Source: Dipteris shenzhenensis (Eukaryota > Polypodiophyta > Polypodiopsida > Gleicheniales). From it: a stretch of 64,000 nucleotides of DNA. Under the pieces are notes generated by a model. It was not told the origin of the DNA and made no database searches. It saw nothing but the letters and a program-made list of their open reading frames with translations. The stretch lies in assembly GCA_047967505.1 (NCBI GenBank), contig CM106539.1, one strand, 5' to 3'. The position numbers and the translations under genes are program-made. Below are positions 1 through 12,094 of this stretch, in pieces (within the stretch, counting starts at the first letter, position 1; each line of letters starts with the position of its first letter).

Positions 1-1314
1 CGATACATGTCAACAGAATTGGATATCCCAAACAAGTTCAATGTGGCTTAAAATGCTTCAAAACACAAATAGACCAAAGGGCATGCTATTGGGTTTGATG
101 GTATGTATTATGAAATGCAATGACCTTTGGTATGATTATGAGCCATATAGCAAGCAAGTGCATGAAAAAAGAAGCAATTCAAAATTGTAAAGAGTGTTGG
201 ATTTATTAAAAGATATTTGCACATGCACAAATTGCACATTTTCAACTTCTTCCATTTTAGGGTGAATCTAGATACCAATACCAATAACTATTAATGTTTT
301 AAGACCACCATGTAGTAGTCACATAGTTTGGATTCCAAATTTTCAATCCATTTTGGTTTTCAACAAATTAAAAATAAGTTATGGAGGGTCCCCTCAAATG
401 GGTGTGCATCACTTTAGCACAACATTGGAGGCCCATTAATCCATGCCTAATGTTCTCATTTAAGTGTGTCCTTGGGTTGAGGAGAAGCTCACCTAGTGTA
501 CTTTTGAATGATTACTTGGTTGCATATATGTACATAATAAAATTTTGATGTTTTTGAATAAATTGCTATACCCTATAGTCTTCAGGATGCATGCTTCACA
601 TGCAACATAGCACTTGTAATGCTTTAATGGACTCATTCCAAATCCTTATTTAATAATTTTTTTGTCTCATGTTCAAGTTTGGAATGTGTACTTCAACTTG
701 AAGACATAGTTTGCCACATTCCATTGAGCAATGCATAAGTTATGCATCATGAAAGATACCTATATACAAAAAAGTCCTTGAACCTCACCAAAAATGGCTA
801 CAATCAAGCAAACAATGACCCTAAATGGTCCATATGGCTCCCGGAGTTGTTGCAAGAGTGAATCCACATGAGAAGAAGGGGGAGAAGAGAGGGGATGGGA
901 AGCCAGAGACAAGAGAAGGGGAAGAGGGATGAGTGGAATTCACTAAAGGGAATAAGCAAGAAGAATACAAGATGCAACTCTTGGGAAAAGAAAGAGCTTC
1001 TATTCCTCAAAACTTGCATACAAAGACTGAAGACCAAAGTCAAACTTTTGGCCTTTTATACATGTCACTTTGTGAAGGAAGGGCCAACCCTATGCTAACA
1101 TTATCTTAGTATCTTTTCTACTCTGTGTGTTTTCAACCCTCTTGGGCCTATGGCTCCAAGGCAATTCCTATGAAAATCCATGAGGGCATTGTGCATATTT
1201 ACAAGATTACGCGAAAAGGCACAAAATGTAACAAAGTTAACCAAGGCCATTTACAATGTCCCACCATACAACTGATGTGCGCTCATTATAAATCCTTTTG
1301 AGTATAATGGCCTT
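1..1314. other. Unassigned AT-rich DNA
   Basis: I see no conserved protein, RNA gene or element end here. The only open frames are short and composition-driven; the one around 868-1098 follows a purine-rich GA tract and looks like chance. Confidence 0.5.
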
Positions 1315-3097
1315 ACTCATTAAAAGGTCTTTGTGAAGTTTCATGACCATCAACAACAAACACATATGGTATAAGCATATCGATGCACAAGTTTTTGGCA
1401 CTCATGCACCATACATGCTTCAAATTGAGGAAATGTGCATGTTGCACCATACAAATAATGTCTAAATATAATGAAAATTTGTAACTATAAATTTCATACT
1501 CATTAAAATGTCTTTGCAAAGTTTCTTGACCATAGGACACATAGAGGTATGATACAAGCATACTGATGCACAATTTTTTGATAGTAATGCATCATCCATA
1601 GTCAAAAATGAGAAAATGTGCATGTCCCACCATACAAATGATGTTTGATCATTATGGATATTTGAAATTATAAGATAATCACTCATTGAAAGGTCTGTGC
1701 AAAGTTCCATGAACATTGGATAGATAGAGGTACATGGTATAAGCATACCGATGTATTTTTTGCAACTACACACCATGCATTTCAGAAAGGAGAAAATGTG
1801 CACGTACACCATTAAAATGATGTTTAGACCTTATAAACCTCTAAAATAGGAATTACATACTCATTTAAAGGTATTTATAAAGTATTGTAACCATACCATG
1901 CATAGATGGTGTGGTATAAGCATGCCGATTCCTAATTTTTTAATATTATGCATAATGATCACACAAAAATAATAAAATATGCATATCCCACCATACGAGC
2001 ACCATACAAATGATGTCTGTCTCTATCTGTATTTGCACAAGTATAAGTTTCTTACTCATTGAAAGGCCTTTGAAAAGTTTCAAGACCATCAGCTACATAG
2101 AAGTACAGTATAAGTGTACCGGTGCATAGTTTTTTGACCCAAATGCATCATCCATGGTAAAAAATGTGAAGTGTGCATGTCCCACCATACAAATGATGTG
2201 TAATACTTATGAAAATTTGAGAGTATAAGGGACTTATCATTAAATCTTTCTTTTTCATGACTATACCATACATATACGCATGGTATAAGCATGGTGATCC
2301 AAAATTTCTTATTATATACAATGCCTACTCAAAAATAACAAAATGTGGATGTCCCAAAATAAAAATTATGTCCGATCATTATGAATCGTTGTGAATATAA
2401 TGTAATTACTTATTGAAATGTCTTCTCAAAGTTTCATAACCATTGATAATATATACCTATTATATAAGCATACCAATGTACAATTTTTTAGCACTTATGC
2501 ACTGTGCATATTTGAAAATGAGAAGATGTGCATGTCCCACCATACAGATGATGTCCCAGTGATGTCCCATCATTATGAATCTTTGTGAATATAAGCTTCA
2601 TACTCATTAAAATATATTTTCAAAGTTTCATGATAATCGAAAACATACACTTATGGTGTAAGCACATCTATGCAAAATGTTTTGACACTTACTCATCGTA
2701 CATGCTCAAAATGAAAAAATGTGCATGTCACACAATACAAATGATTTTGTAATATTATTTAACTTTGAAACTATAGACACCAAACTAATTTAAATGTCTT
2801 TGTGAAGTTTCTTGACCATTGGACACATCAAAGTATGGTATAAGCATTATGATGTGTAGTTTTTTATAGTAATACATCATCCATGGTCGAAACTGAGAAA
2901 ATGTGCATGTCACATAGCCATTATGAATCTTTGCAAGTTTAAGGTAATTACTCATTGAAATATCTTTGCAGAGTTTCATGACCATTGGCAACATACACCT
3001 ATCGTATAAGCATACCTATGCACAATTTCTTGGCACTTACACACTATTTGTGACACTATGCATATTTGAAAGTGAGAAAAATGCATGTCCCACTTGA
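1315..3097. repeat. Satellite-like array, about ten ~180-bp units
   Basis: A recurring block starts with ACTCATTRAAAKGTCTTTG and continues through a GTTTCATGACCAT-like stretch, GGTATAAGCATA, and a GARAAATGTGCATGTCCCACC-like end. Starts fall at about 1315, 1498, 1681, 1859, 2054, 2232, 2408, 2602, 2784 and 2949, giving spacings of 165-195 bp centred near 180. Units are strongly diverged, and several share weak antisense open frames that come from the repeat itself. The array ends where Copia element E begins. Nucleosome-length tandem units are typical of plant satellites, but so few diverged copies suggest an old or interspersed array rather than a functional centromere. Confidence 0.75.
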
Positions 3098-3100
3098 CAA

Positions 3101-6100
3101 ATGCGAATTCCAGAACCTGGTTTTGATGGCACGTGGTTGAACAAGAAGTTGTCTGAGTATGAAGCGGCAGAGAAGTTCATCACCAGGGTGAAGAATCTGC
3201 GCAATCAGATGACTGCAATTGGCATCACCATCACCAGTGAGAATCTAGCACGAAGGTGCATACGAATTCTCCCACCAAAGTACGATGGTCTTGTTATGGC
3301 ACTGAATACATAGAACAAAAATCCGCCCCTAAACTTTGAGGATTTCAACGCGGTGCTTCTGGAGGAGGAGATGCGTCAAAAGATGAGGACTGGAGAAGAT
3401 TCAGCTTTCTATGCTGGATCAAAGAAAGGTAAGGGTAAGGACTCTGGTAACCCATCTTCTTCTAATGATAAAAAGAGAAAGAAGAAGATCAAGTGCTTCT
3501 ATTGCAACAAGGCAAGGCACAAGCAGAATGAGTGCTGAAAGAAGATTGCAGATGAGAAGAACAGAGTAAAGAAAGAGTCCAGCAACAGCACGCAGGCAGT
3601 ACCTGTAGAGCTGTTCATCGCAATTGAGGAGATTTGCACGGAGGTAGTTCATGTACCTGCAGATGAACCGTGGATCATTGACAGTGATGCATTGCACCAC
3701 ATGACCAGTCAGAAGGATTGGTATACCTCTCTGCAGCCGGTAGGGAATGACATCCTGGTAGCAGTCGGCAATGATGCAAAATGTCCAACAAAAGGAAAAG
3801 GTATGATTGCTCTCAAGTCAGATGGAGTTGTAAAACAGTTGTCCAATGTTCTTTATGTGCCAGATATCAAGAGGAACTTGTTGTCCATTTTCGCGATCAC
3901 GGATTGGGACCTCAAAGTTCAATTCGTCGATAAGAATGGTGCACAGATTCTGGATCTTCAAGGGAAGGTCATTGGTAAAGATACACGGTGCAACAACATT
4001 TACGAACTCTCAGCTTTCAGTGTTCGAGTGGATGTGAAGAACACTAAGTTGTGGCATGAGAGGTTTGGTCATCTAAACCTTAGTTCTTTGAAGGAGATGC
4101 ATAAAAGTGGAATGATCGCAGACCTACCAGAAATTTCAGATCTGCCCGATGTATGTGAAGCTTGCATGATGGGCAAGTAGCATCGGCAGCCCTTTCCTAA
4201 AGAGGCCAGTAGGGCAAAGGCTCCTCTAGAGCTCATTCACACGGACCTCTGTGAAAAGATGGAGACGGAAGCTTTGGGTGGTTCCTACTACTTCATGACG
4301 CTGATCGACGACTACAGTAGAAGGATATGGATATACTTCCTGAAGACTAAAGACAAGGCTTTTAGTAGGTTCAAGGAATGGCATGTAATGGTCAAGAAAG
4401 AAACGGGGAGGAAGGTGAAGAAGTTGAGATCAGACAGAGGTGGAGAGTTCACATCAACTGAATTCAAAAGTTACTGCAAAAGTCATGGGATCAAGAGGTA
4501 GAAACCCCCACCACATACATCATAGCAAAATGGAGTAGCAGAATGCAAGATGCACGTCATCTGCGAAATGGGCCGGAGTATGATGAAAGGGAAAGATTTT
4601 CCAAAGACTTTCTGGGCTGAAGCATGTAACACTGTAGTTTACATCCCGAATCGTAGCTACACGAAGGCTGTGAACGAGATGACTCCACTGCAAGCCTTTT
4701 CTGGTAAGAAACCTTCAGCTGCACATTTCAGAGTTTTTGGATGTGACTGTTTTGTGCATGTTCCTGATGCTACCAGGACCAAATGGGAACCGAAGAGCCG
4801 GAAGTGTATTTTCTTGGGCTACAATGAAGAGGTAAAGGGTTACCGTCTCTATAACCCTGTTACCAAGAAGGTAATTGTAAGTCGCGATGTGGTCTTCTCA
4901 GAATAGCCGCATCAATTGGAGGAGGAGGCTTCCTTCCCAAACAACCAGGACCAGGATATCCATCCAGTACTACCACCAACAACAGACCAAACTCCCCCAA
5001 CAGTGCTTGGGAGGATTCAAGACAAAGAAGATGAAGAAGAGCCTGCAGAACCACAACAACAACGGCCATTCTTGAAGTGGGTAAAGCAGCTTTTGGACGG
5101 CAGAGAACCTCCAGCCATTGAGGAGGAACCATCAAAACACCGCCGGTCCAAGAGATTAGAGGAGCAAAGAAGGGCGCAGGAACACTTGGTCAACTATGCT
5201 TTGATGACAGAAGTGATTCGTGCTGATGAACCCAAGTGTCTTGAAGAGGCATAGGGCGATGATAGGTGGATGGAGGCTATGCAGTCGGAGTATGGCTCCA
5301 TAATGAAGAACAACACTTGGGATCTTGTGGATCGACCACCAAAACGCAAGGTAATCGGAACCAAGTGGGTGTACAAGACCAAGTACAAGTCCGACGGCAC
5401 GTTGGATAAGTACAAGGCTCGGCTCATGGTAAAAGGATTTGCACAGGTACATGGTTTTGATTATCAAGATACTTTTGCTCCCACAGCTCGGCTTACCACA
5501 ATTCGTAGTGTTTTGGCTTTAGCTGCCCAGGGAAGTTGGCCCGTGTTTCAGATGGATGTGAAATCCGCCTTTCTGAATGGAGATCTCAAGGAGGATGTAT
5601 ACGTGGAACAACCACCATATTTTGAGATCCCCAGTTCAAAAGGTAAAGTCTGCAAACTGAAGAAGGCACTTTACGGGCTGAAATAGGCCCCATGAGCGTG
5701 GTACCAGTGAATTGATGCCTACTTTCTGCAAAACGGGTTCAGGAGGAGCCCATTTGATGCAAATTTGTATATCTTCAGAGAAGGAGGCAAGTGTATGATC
5801 GTGGTCCTTTATGTGGATGACCTTGTCATAACAGGGAACCATGAAGAGAAGATCTCGCAAATGAAGCATTTGCTAGGAAGAGAGTTTGAAGTGACAGACC
5901 TCGGACTGATGCATTTCTATTTGGGGATTGAAGTTTGGCAGGAGCCGAAATAGATCTTCATTTCACAGCTGAAGTATGCTGGAGAGATACTGAAGGCATT
6001 TGGCATGGCTGAGTGCAAGTCAGTTGTTGGTACCCCTATGGAGGTTGATGCGAAGATCTCAAACGAGGATTCATCACCACTGGTAGACGAAGCGAAGTAC

Positions 6101-6686
6101 AGAAGGCTTATGGGCAGCTTGATTTACCTGTGCAACACACGGCCGGACATCAGTTTTGCAACTGGTGTACTGAGCAGGTTTTCCAATAAGCATCACCTAT
6201 ACCAAGGGCAACATCTTGACTAGATTCTGTGACTCGGATTGGGTAGGAGATGTGGACAGCAGGAGATCAGTGACAGGGTACTGTTTCTCACTTGGATCTA
6301 GAGTTGTGTCATGGGTCAGTAAGAAGCAACCCATAGTTGCTCTTTCTTCTACCGAGGCCGAGTACAAATCTGCATGCTTTGCTTCTTGCAAGGCAGTGTG
6401 GTTGAGGAGGATTTTGGGGGACATGGGTGCAGTGCAGAACAAGCCTACGTAGTTATCATGTGACAATCAGAGTTGCATGGCAATTGCAAAGAACCCGGTG
6501 ATCCACGCTCACACAAAACACATTGAGATTCAATATTACTTTGTACGCGAGCTCATCATGGATGGAGAGGTCGACCTGGTGTACTGTCTGACTACAGAGA
6601 ATGCTGCGAACATCTTCATGAAGGCTCTTGGAAGAGACTTGCTGGAGAGGCATCTTCATCAACTCGGCATTGGGCCGAAAAAGTAA
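3101..6686 (+). pseudogene. Copia gag-pol of element E
   Basis: Gag is partial. A zinc knuckle CFYCNKARHKQNEC lies at about 3497-3535, with Ala where Gly is usual. The protease motif DSGA reads DSDA at about 3682. The integrase zinc-binding region (WHERFGHLN to CEACMMGK) and core (HTDLC, LRSDRGGEF, AECK) run to about 4,900. The RT has VKSAFLNGDL and the catalytic YVDD at about 5809-5820. RNase H includes DSDWVGDVDSRRSVTGY and the STEAEY block. In-frame stops are TAG at 3311, 4178, 4499, 4523, 4904, 5252, 5684 and 5951, and TGA at 3536, 5693 and 5708, with no TAA. The frame moves near 6,190-6,220, where the RT/RNase H linker is deleted, and another TAG follows at 6450. It cannot make a working polyprotein. 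Confidence 0.9.
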
Positions 6687-6704
6687 GTTCACTTGCAGGT
6701 GGAC

Positions 6705-6716
6705 ATTGAGGGGGGG
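6705..6716 (+). other. Polypurine tract of element E
   Basis: The sequence ATTGAGGGGGGG sits directly before the LTR start TGTTAGATATC. This is the expected primer site for plus-strand DNA synthesis in LTR retrotransposons. Confidence 0.75.
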
Positions 6717-7447
6717 TGTTAGATATCAATGCTCCACTCTCATGTAACTACGCGGGAACCAGCTAACTCTACTTTAAGCCCCCCATATGAGGAGAAGGCA
6801 TTTGAGTAGCTCGGTTATCTGGTAGGTCCTCGTTTGGACACCAGATGGGGGCCATGTGTGGCCTGATGGTTGGACGGCTTTAGATAGAGTTGGCACACCG
6901 CCAACTAGACTACATGCAAGTGCGGGAAGGCATCCCTTGACTGACCACACTGAGGGTAGACAGAGCATTTCTCGGGGCAGCCCACTCTTGGGTTGCGGGG
7001 CCTATTTGGAGCCTCAGATGATCCCGGATGGCTTTGGGCCAAACAGCGACCATAGGGCAGTTGCTCTGTTTTATGCACCGGTTCTATTGTATGGTCGGTG
7101 GCCTATTTCGGGACCGACCCCCAGTCGACCATTTTGGGTGGACTGGGTCGGTCACCCGATTGAGCCTAACTGACTATGACTGGTGGCTATATAAGAGCAA
7201 GCCTGTGAAGCCCATTTCATCACTGGCTATAGCAACCCTGATTCCTTAGCATCCAGCCTCCGTCTTCTATTGTTTCTAGCACGCCATCGAAGCTTCTTTC
7301 ACAGGAGCGCACGGTTGGGAGGCACTGCCATCTATTGTATCAGTTCTACAGTAATCAATTTTTTGATTCTCCATACTATCTTGTTTTCTCTCTTGCATAC
7401 GAGATCCTGTTATCTATTGAGCACAGACGTTGTATTATTTTCTTACA
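6717..7447 (+). repeat. 3' LTR of element E (right end estimated)
   Basis: It begins with TG immediately after the polypurine tract and stop codon region. A TATATAA box lies at 7188-7194, as expected for an LTR promoter. The right end is uncertain because no 5' LTR is present for comparison; CA at about 7446-7447 is the last plausible terminus before unrelated Copia coding sequence. Confidence 0.6.
7188..7194 (+). promoter_or_regulatory. TATA box in LTR of element E
   Basis: TATATAA lies within GGCTATATAAGAGC, about 470 bp into the LTR. This is the usual place for the U3/R promoter of a long Copia LTR. Transcription today is unlikely to matter because the element is dead. Confidence 0.5.
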
Positions 7448-7452
7448 ATAGT

Positions 7453-7625
7453 AACATAAATATTTGGCACAAACACCTTGCACACACTAGCTTCAAAAAT
7501 ATTAAGCTCGTACATTCTCAAGGTCTTGTACGAGGTCTCTGTCTTCTAGATCATCCATGACTGGGAACATGTGAAGCTTGTGTACTTGGTAAGCAGACTC
7601 AACGTTCATTCTGATTAAAGTATCA
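7453..7625 (+). pseudogene. Copia element F, integrase zinc-binding fragment
   Basis: The reading NINIWHKHLAHTSFKNIKL, followed after a stop by GTCEACVLGKQTQ, matches the Copia GAG-pre-integrase region (H..H...C..C pattern). It carries stops and is cut off on both sides. Its sequence differs from the matching region of E (WHERFGHLN), so it belongs to another family. It may be a remnant into which E or its LTR inserted. Confidence 0.7.
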
Positions 7626-8209
7626 AGGCTAAGGACCTTATAAAGTCAAGAAGATCAACCCATTGACATTGTTGCTACTAGAAAGTTTGGATGGAGTGCA
7701 ATTTTGATCGATAATCAATGGCAGGCAGAATCGACAAAACCAAAGATTTGGGAATCCCAAATCACCCCTAGTCTATAATGTAGATTGAACTAGGAAGTAA
7801 TGAGTGGTGGAAATCATTGTTTGTTGCAAGCAAATTTATAGGCTATAATAAAAAAAACTTCTCGTGCAATCAAAATAACAAAGACCTGGTGAGCTATAGT
7901 AGTCAATTTAGCAAGATATCTTAGATGAAACGGCATACTATTTGTTAATGGTTGAGTTTCTACCTGATTGCTTGTTGCCAGCTCATGGAGTGCTTTGATA
8001 TTTTATGCCATACTTTCTCTCAAGTCAATCTCGAGCACTGACTTTGTTCATCCACACTCCCATGAAGTAGCTCCAGGATAAGGACCATGGTGAAACCGAG
8101 TAGGAAAACAACCAGGGTGACTCCAAGCAAGGCAAGGACCAAGATGAATTTGAGAAGAATGCGGGACCATAGTGGGTTTCCATGGCATTTCTAGGTGTCC
8201 ACAAAATAA
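7626..8209. other. Unassigned DNA
   Basis: No domain, repeat or element terminus is recognised. The left part may be further decayed sequence of Copia fragment F. Confidence 0.4.
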
Positions 8210-8542
8210 TGTTGGAAATGTGGGCCTATGGGTGGTCCTAACCCCCTCTTGGAACCTTAGAACAATATGGCTATTATGGATATTAGAGGGGTACTGAGGC
8301 CCCTTGACGCATGCGGATAACAAGTGTACATATGAAGGGGAGAAATCCCATAAGCAAATATGTGATGCAGTAATCGTTGGATATAAAGTGGTGATGGAAC
8401 CCCTCTCCATTGTCCTGCTAGCCCTTTTTGGACATGGAGAGGGCATGCGTGACTAGGACCTGGGAGAGTGGGACCCCCCATGCTCAGTTCTTTCGTGGCT
8501 ACCATGTGGTAGCATCTAGTGGTGGCTAGCTATTTTTCAACA
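8210..8542 (+). repeat. 5' LTR of TRIM-like element
   Basis: It starts TG and ends CA, directly abutting the primer-binding site. It contains GGATATAAAG near 8378, a possible TATA region. Blocks shared with the right repeat include GAAGGGGAGAAATCCCATAA and GTGGTGATGGAACCCCTCTC. Confidence 0.75.
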
Positions 8543-8554
8543 TGGTATTAGAGC
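8543..8554 (+). other. Primer-binding site, TRIM-like element
   Basis: TGGTATTAGAGC differs by one base from TGGTATCAGAGC, the complement of the plant initiator-Met tRNA 3' end. It lies directly after the LTR. Confidence 0.75.
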
Positions 8555-8897
8555 AGGATGGCCCTACAGACTGGTAGCTCTACAGTCTCTATGTGCGAGA
8601 TAGTTTCTGACAGTTAGCTACATCAACTTTGAGCAATCAATGCACACCGCAGGATGTGATGACCCACATGTGTGTGCTCTAGAGACATTAATGTATATGG
8701 AGGTGATGGTAGATTGTATGTATCATGATGTTCTCTAGCGGTTGGAGTGTGGGGCTGTTGCACTTTCTAGCAGGCCTTGAACCCTTTGATGGGTTAACCT
8801 GTGTGGTGGGGTCGGCTTTTTGTTGTATTGGTGGCACTTGAGGGCTACCTTTGTGGCAAGTTGATTTGTGCCTCATGGTGTTTGGACCATGGGGGGC

Positions 8898-9219
8898 TAT
8901 TGAAATATGGACCTATAGTGGTCCTAACCCCCTCGTGGCACCTTGGAAATATGGCTATTGTGGATAATGGATGGGTATTGAGGCCCCTCAATGCATGCAG
9001 GGCTACCTGTACATATGAAGGGGAGAAATCCCATAAGTAAATATTGGATGTGGTAATCCTTGGATATAAAGTGGTGATGGAACCCCTCTCCATTGTCCAG
9101 CTAGCTCTTTTTTGGACATGGAGAGGGGTGGCTACGAGGTGGGGGAGTGGGAACTCCCTATACTTAGCACTTTTGTGGCTACCATGTGGCAGCATCTAAT
9201 GGTGGATGATTGTTTTCCA
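8898..9219 (+). repeat. 3' LTR of TRIM-like element
   Basis: It is similar to 8210-8542 along its length with small indels. The first dinucleotide has drifted from TG to TA, and the end reads TTTTCCA. The divergence between the two LTRs is much greater than in elements A or B, so this is an older insertion. Confidence 0.7.
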
Positions 9220-10866
9220 TAAAAAAAGCCTCTCAAGACTCCTAGGGCAGCCAAACTATGCAATCGTAGCTTCCCTTATTTGAGTTTGAGTTTTTGCCAG
9301 GCCATAGATAGATGTCCTTTAAACGAGCAACTAGTATGCTCTACTTTCAAAGAGGATGTGCACACCAAGGGTGAGATTCAGTGGAATTGGGCCATGCTTA
9401 GTGAGGAGGATGCATTGGCCTTCTAGACTTTTACATTGCCACAAATTGGTTCCGTCTCCAAATTATGAGGCACAATGCCAAAGTTGCTTGGGAATGCAAG
9501 CACCATCTCCATGACCACTACTTGGCTATTGCCATTTTAGAGACAACACTCCATGGCTAGGTACCAGATTGAGGCCTAATCTCATGATAGAGTCAGAAAG
9601 GTTAAGGACTGAGCATGTTGTCCTCTAGGAAGCTAACAACACTATAAGAAACCCACACTACCCTCAATCTTCAGTAAGATCAAATATAGGTGGCACTTGC
9701 CATTTCCAAAACTAAGATCAAGAATGAACACAAGTGCAATAGGTCCCGATACAAGCACATTTGAGAGCTGGAGACTAAACTATGCACTACCCTTGTACCA
9801 CAGGCTAACTCAGAGGAGCTAATCAGCAGACTCCAGTAGAGCTTAGACTTGCTCTTCTATAGGAACAAATGAGAACATTCAAGCAAACTGAATGCCTCAT
9901 TCTCATGTTCCTTGTTGTAGAAGAGCATCTAAGCAAACTACCTCGCATATAGGGTCCTAATGACCAAGAGGACTCAAGTGGCCCATGGTCCTCTACTAAG
10001 ATTGCAGCCTCCCACTAGTCCCAACATCTTGGCCACATATGCAAAGACAACTAGTTCAAAAACCCATCTGTAGGGACAGGTTCCAAGCACATGGCTAACA
10101 TGGCCAACTTTTTAGATGATGGGTCCATGACATGTGCCTTATTAATGTCAACCCCGATGCCTACACCAATTAGCCTAGTTTTTGTAGCTTTCCTCCCCTC
10201 TTCCCAACTAGTATTTTGGCTCCTAGGTATTGGACCAACATGGCCACCCACATGTGTCTCTAGGTAGTTATCATCCATGCAAATCCCTTTCCTCTCCTTG
10301 AAAGTTTTGCCGTTGGCTATACAAATATTCTGTGAGCCACTCTAAAAAGGGAGAGTTTGCAGATGACATTCCACATCATGGACTTTGGCCCTTGTGGATG
10401 CAACATTGGCACCACAAGGCACACTAGGCTTGTGTGATACCATATGATTATTTGCCACCCAAGGTATGCCTATATGACTGCATCAATCATGAATTGGAGC
10501 TCTTGATCAAGGCTAAGGCCAAGAAGGAAAGGGAAACTTATAAGAATGAGCGACATATCATTATGGCAAAATTGATCACCCTCCCCAAGCCCACAGTCCA
10601 TGAACTATTAGAATATTATGCTCAAATCCTATGGTTTACCAAGCAACAAGCACTACAAATACATATTTTCCCATTTGGGTATAGTGGACCAAGATGTCAT
10701 CCACATAATTCACGTTTGGAAGGAAGCTCGGAGACTTCATCTAAATGAATTCCTAGTAGGGATTAACGCTTTATACTCTAGCATCCCTAGATCTCCTTAG
10801 GTGATCTTCAAGCACTATCTCAAGCACCTCTAGCTCCCCTCTCTCACCAATGCCTGGCCCCCAATT
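9220..10866. other. Unassigned DNA with two weak open frames
   Basis: Two stretches look slightly protein-like but are not recognised: a minus-strand frame at 10051-10278 (75 codons, with HVMDPSSKKLAMLAM) and a plus-strand frame at 10434-10748 continuing in another phase to 10800 (with CINHELELLIKAKAKKERE). Neither has a known domain or a supporting splice pattern. They may be remains of an old element. Confidence 0.3.
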
Positions 10867-11138
10867 GGAAGCGACACTCCATAGGAGCCACACTCTAGCA
10901 CCACCACCCCACTGGTCCCCTAGTGTTGATTTTTAAAGTCCAACTCATTCCAGCTAGGCCCCCACTGGTCCTCTATGCAACCACGAGGACTTGGTTGCAT
11001 TTGAGTGGAAGTGATGCTCCATAGGAGCCACACTCTAGTGGCCTACTAGTCTTGATTCTTGATGCCCGACTCATTCTAGATAGCCCCCCATTGATCCTCT
11101 ACACAACCATGAGGACTTGGTTGCATTTGAGTTGAGGG
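10867..11138. repeat. Tandem duplication, ~140-bp unit, two copies
   Basis: GGAAGYGAYRCTCCATAGGA starts at 10867 and again at 11007. Both copies run through ACTCATTC and CCTCTAYRCAACCA to GGACTTGGTTGCATTTGAGT. Confidence 0.8.
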
Positions 11139-11433
11139 AAATGTTAAGCACGAGTTCCAAGTAGTAGCCAAGCACAGTTAAGCCAAATCACCATCTAGTG
11201 GCCATTAAATTTTGAGATTATCAGCGAATGATGAGGCAATCAACAATCAAAGATCAGGGGTGAGTAGCGAGGCAAGTTAATGGACACAAAGGGAATCACT
11301 CAACTGAGCCAATGATGGATATTACTTTTTTGTTTATGTATACAACACAATATAGAATAGGTTGGCTTTTACTCACAATTGTTCAATACAACTAGCACAA
11401 TTTTGCTTTTAATAGAGGCTAGTGTTTTGATTC

Positions 11434-11600
11434 GAGATAGAGAGAGAGAGGGGGGGGGGCATGGATTGGGGTTGGTTGGAATTTTGGGTTGTGGTTAGTC
11501 TAGGAGAGAGGGGGGCAGGGCGGGGGGGGGGGAGATGATGGAAAGGGGGAGGAATAGGCACATGGTTAAGGTGGAGATGAAGGAAAGGGGGGAGATGAAA
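11434..11600. repeat. GA/G-rich low-complexity tract
   Basis: AGAGAGAGAG runs into a run of nine Gs near 11451-11459. A second G-run follows at about 11520-11531, then purine-rich DNA. G-runs of this density could form G-quadruplexes on the plus strand. Confidence 0.7.
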
Positions 11601-12094
11601 AAGGGGGAGAGAGCACATGCAACAACACCATTATTGCATGCAACACCTTTGCATATGAGATAACGGGCTACAAGCACTTATTTCTAAACAATACAAGTTG
11701 TCTTTGCATCATACTTCTCCTCTCTCACCATTTTAATCTCGTTACCATGTCTCCATACAATTTTGTCCACACTTATAGCAAACCCGATAGTAGATGCTTG
11801 ATTTCCATGACCAAGTAGCAAGTCACTAGTCAACTTCATTGTCAACATAGGCTAAACCATATCATTTATGGAAATTTGGTTGCCATGGTATGAAAACTAT
11901 TTTTAAGGAATTTTCACGGGCATTAAAAAGGTAGGTAAGTGGGATGTGTGCTAGAGATTGATATTGGTAGGAACCTTTCTTATAGCATGCTCTAGTGAGA
12001 CTCTAGTACCATACAAATCATGGGTAAGTTGGACTGCATTAGCCAAGTCTAGACCAACCATTTATGGAAAACTAATATCCCTACAAGGACATTT

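Larger units (their letters stand above)
3098..7447 (+). mobile_element. Copia LTR retrotransposon E, 5'-truncated, decayed
   Basis: This plus-strand Ty1/Copia element holds gag, protease, integrase, reverse transcriptase and RNase H in the Copia order, then a polypurine tract and a 3' LTR. No 5' LTR or primer-binding site is visible, because the element starts inside gag directly against the satellite array. The coding frame stays in one phase for about 3.1 kb but carries many stops. An internal deletion lies near 6,190-6,220. The right boundary is my estimate of the LTR end, at a CA before the fragment of element F. Confidence 0.85.
8210..9219 (+). mobile_element. TRIM-like non-coding LTR element
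   Basis: Two diverged direct repeats of about 333 and 322 bp flank only about 355 bp of internal DNA. The left repeat runs TGTTGGAAATG to TTTTCAACA and is followed at once by TGGTATTAGAGC, the initiator-tRNA primer site. The right repeat is preceded by ACCATGGGGGGC, a plausible polypurine tract. The interior has no gag or pol. This fits a terminal-repeat retrotransposon in miniature, or an element shortened by internal deletion. No convincing target-site duplication is seen (AATAA versus TAAAA). Confidence 0.7.
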
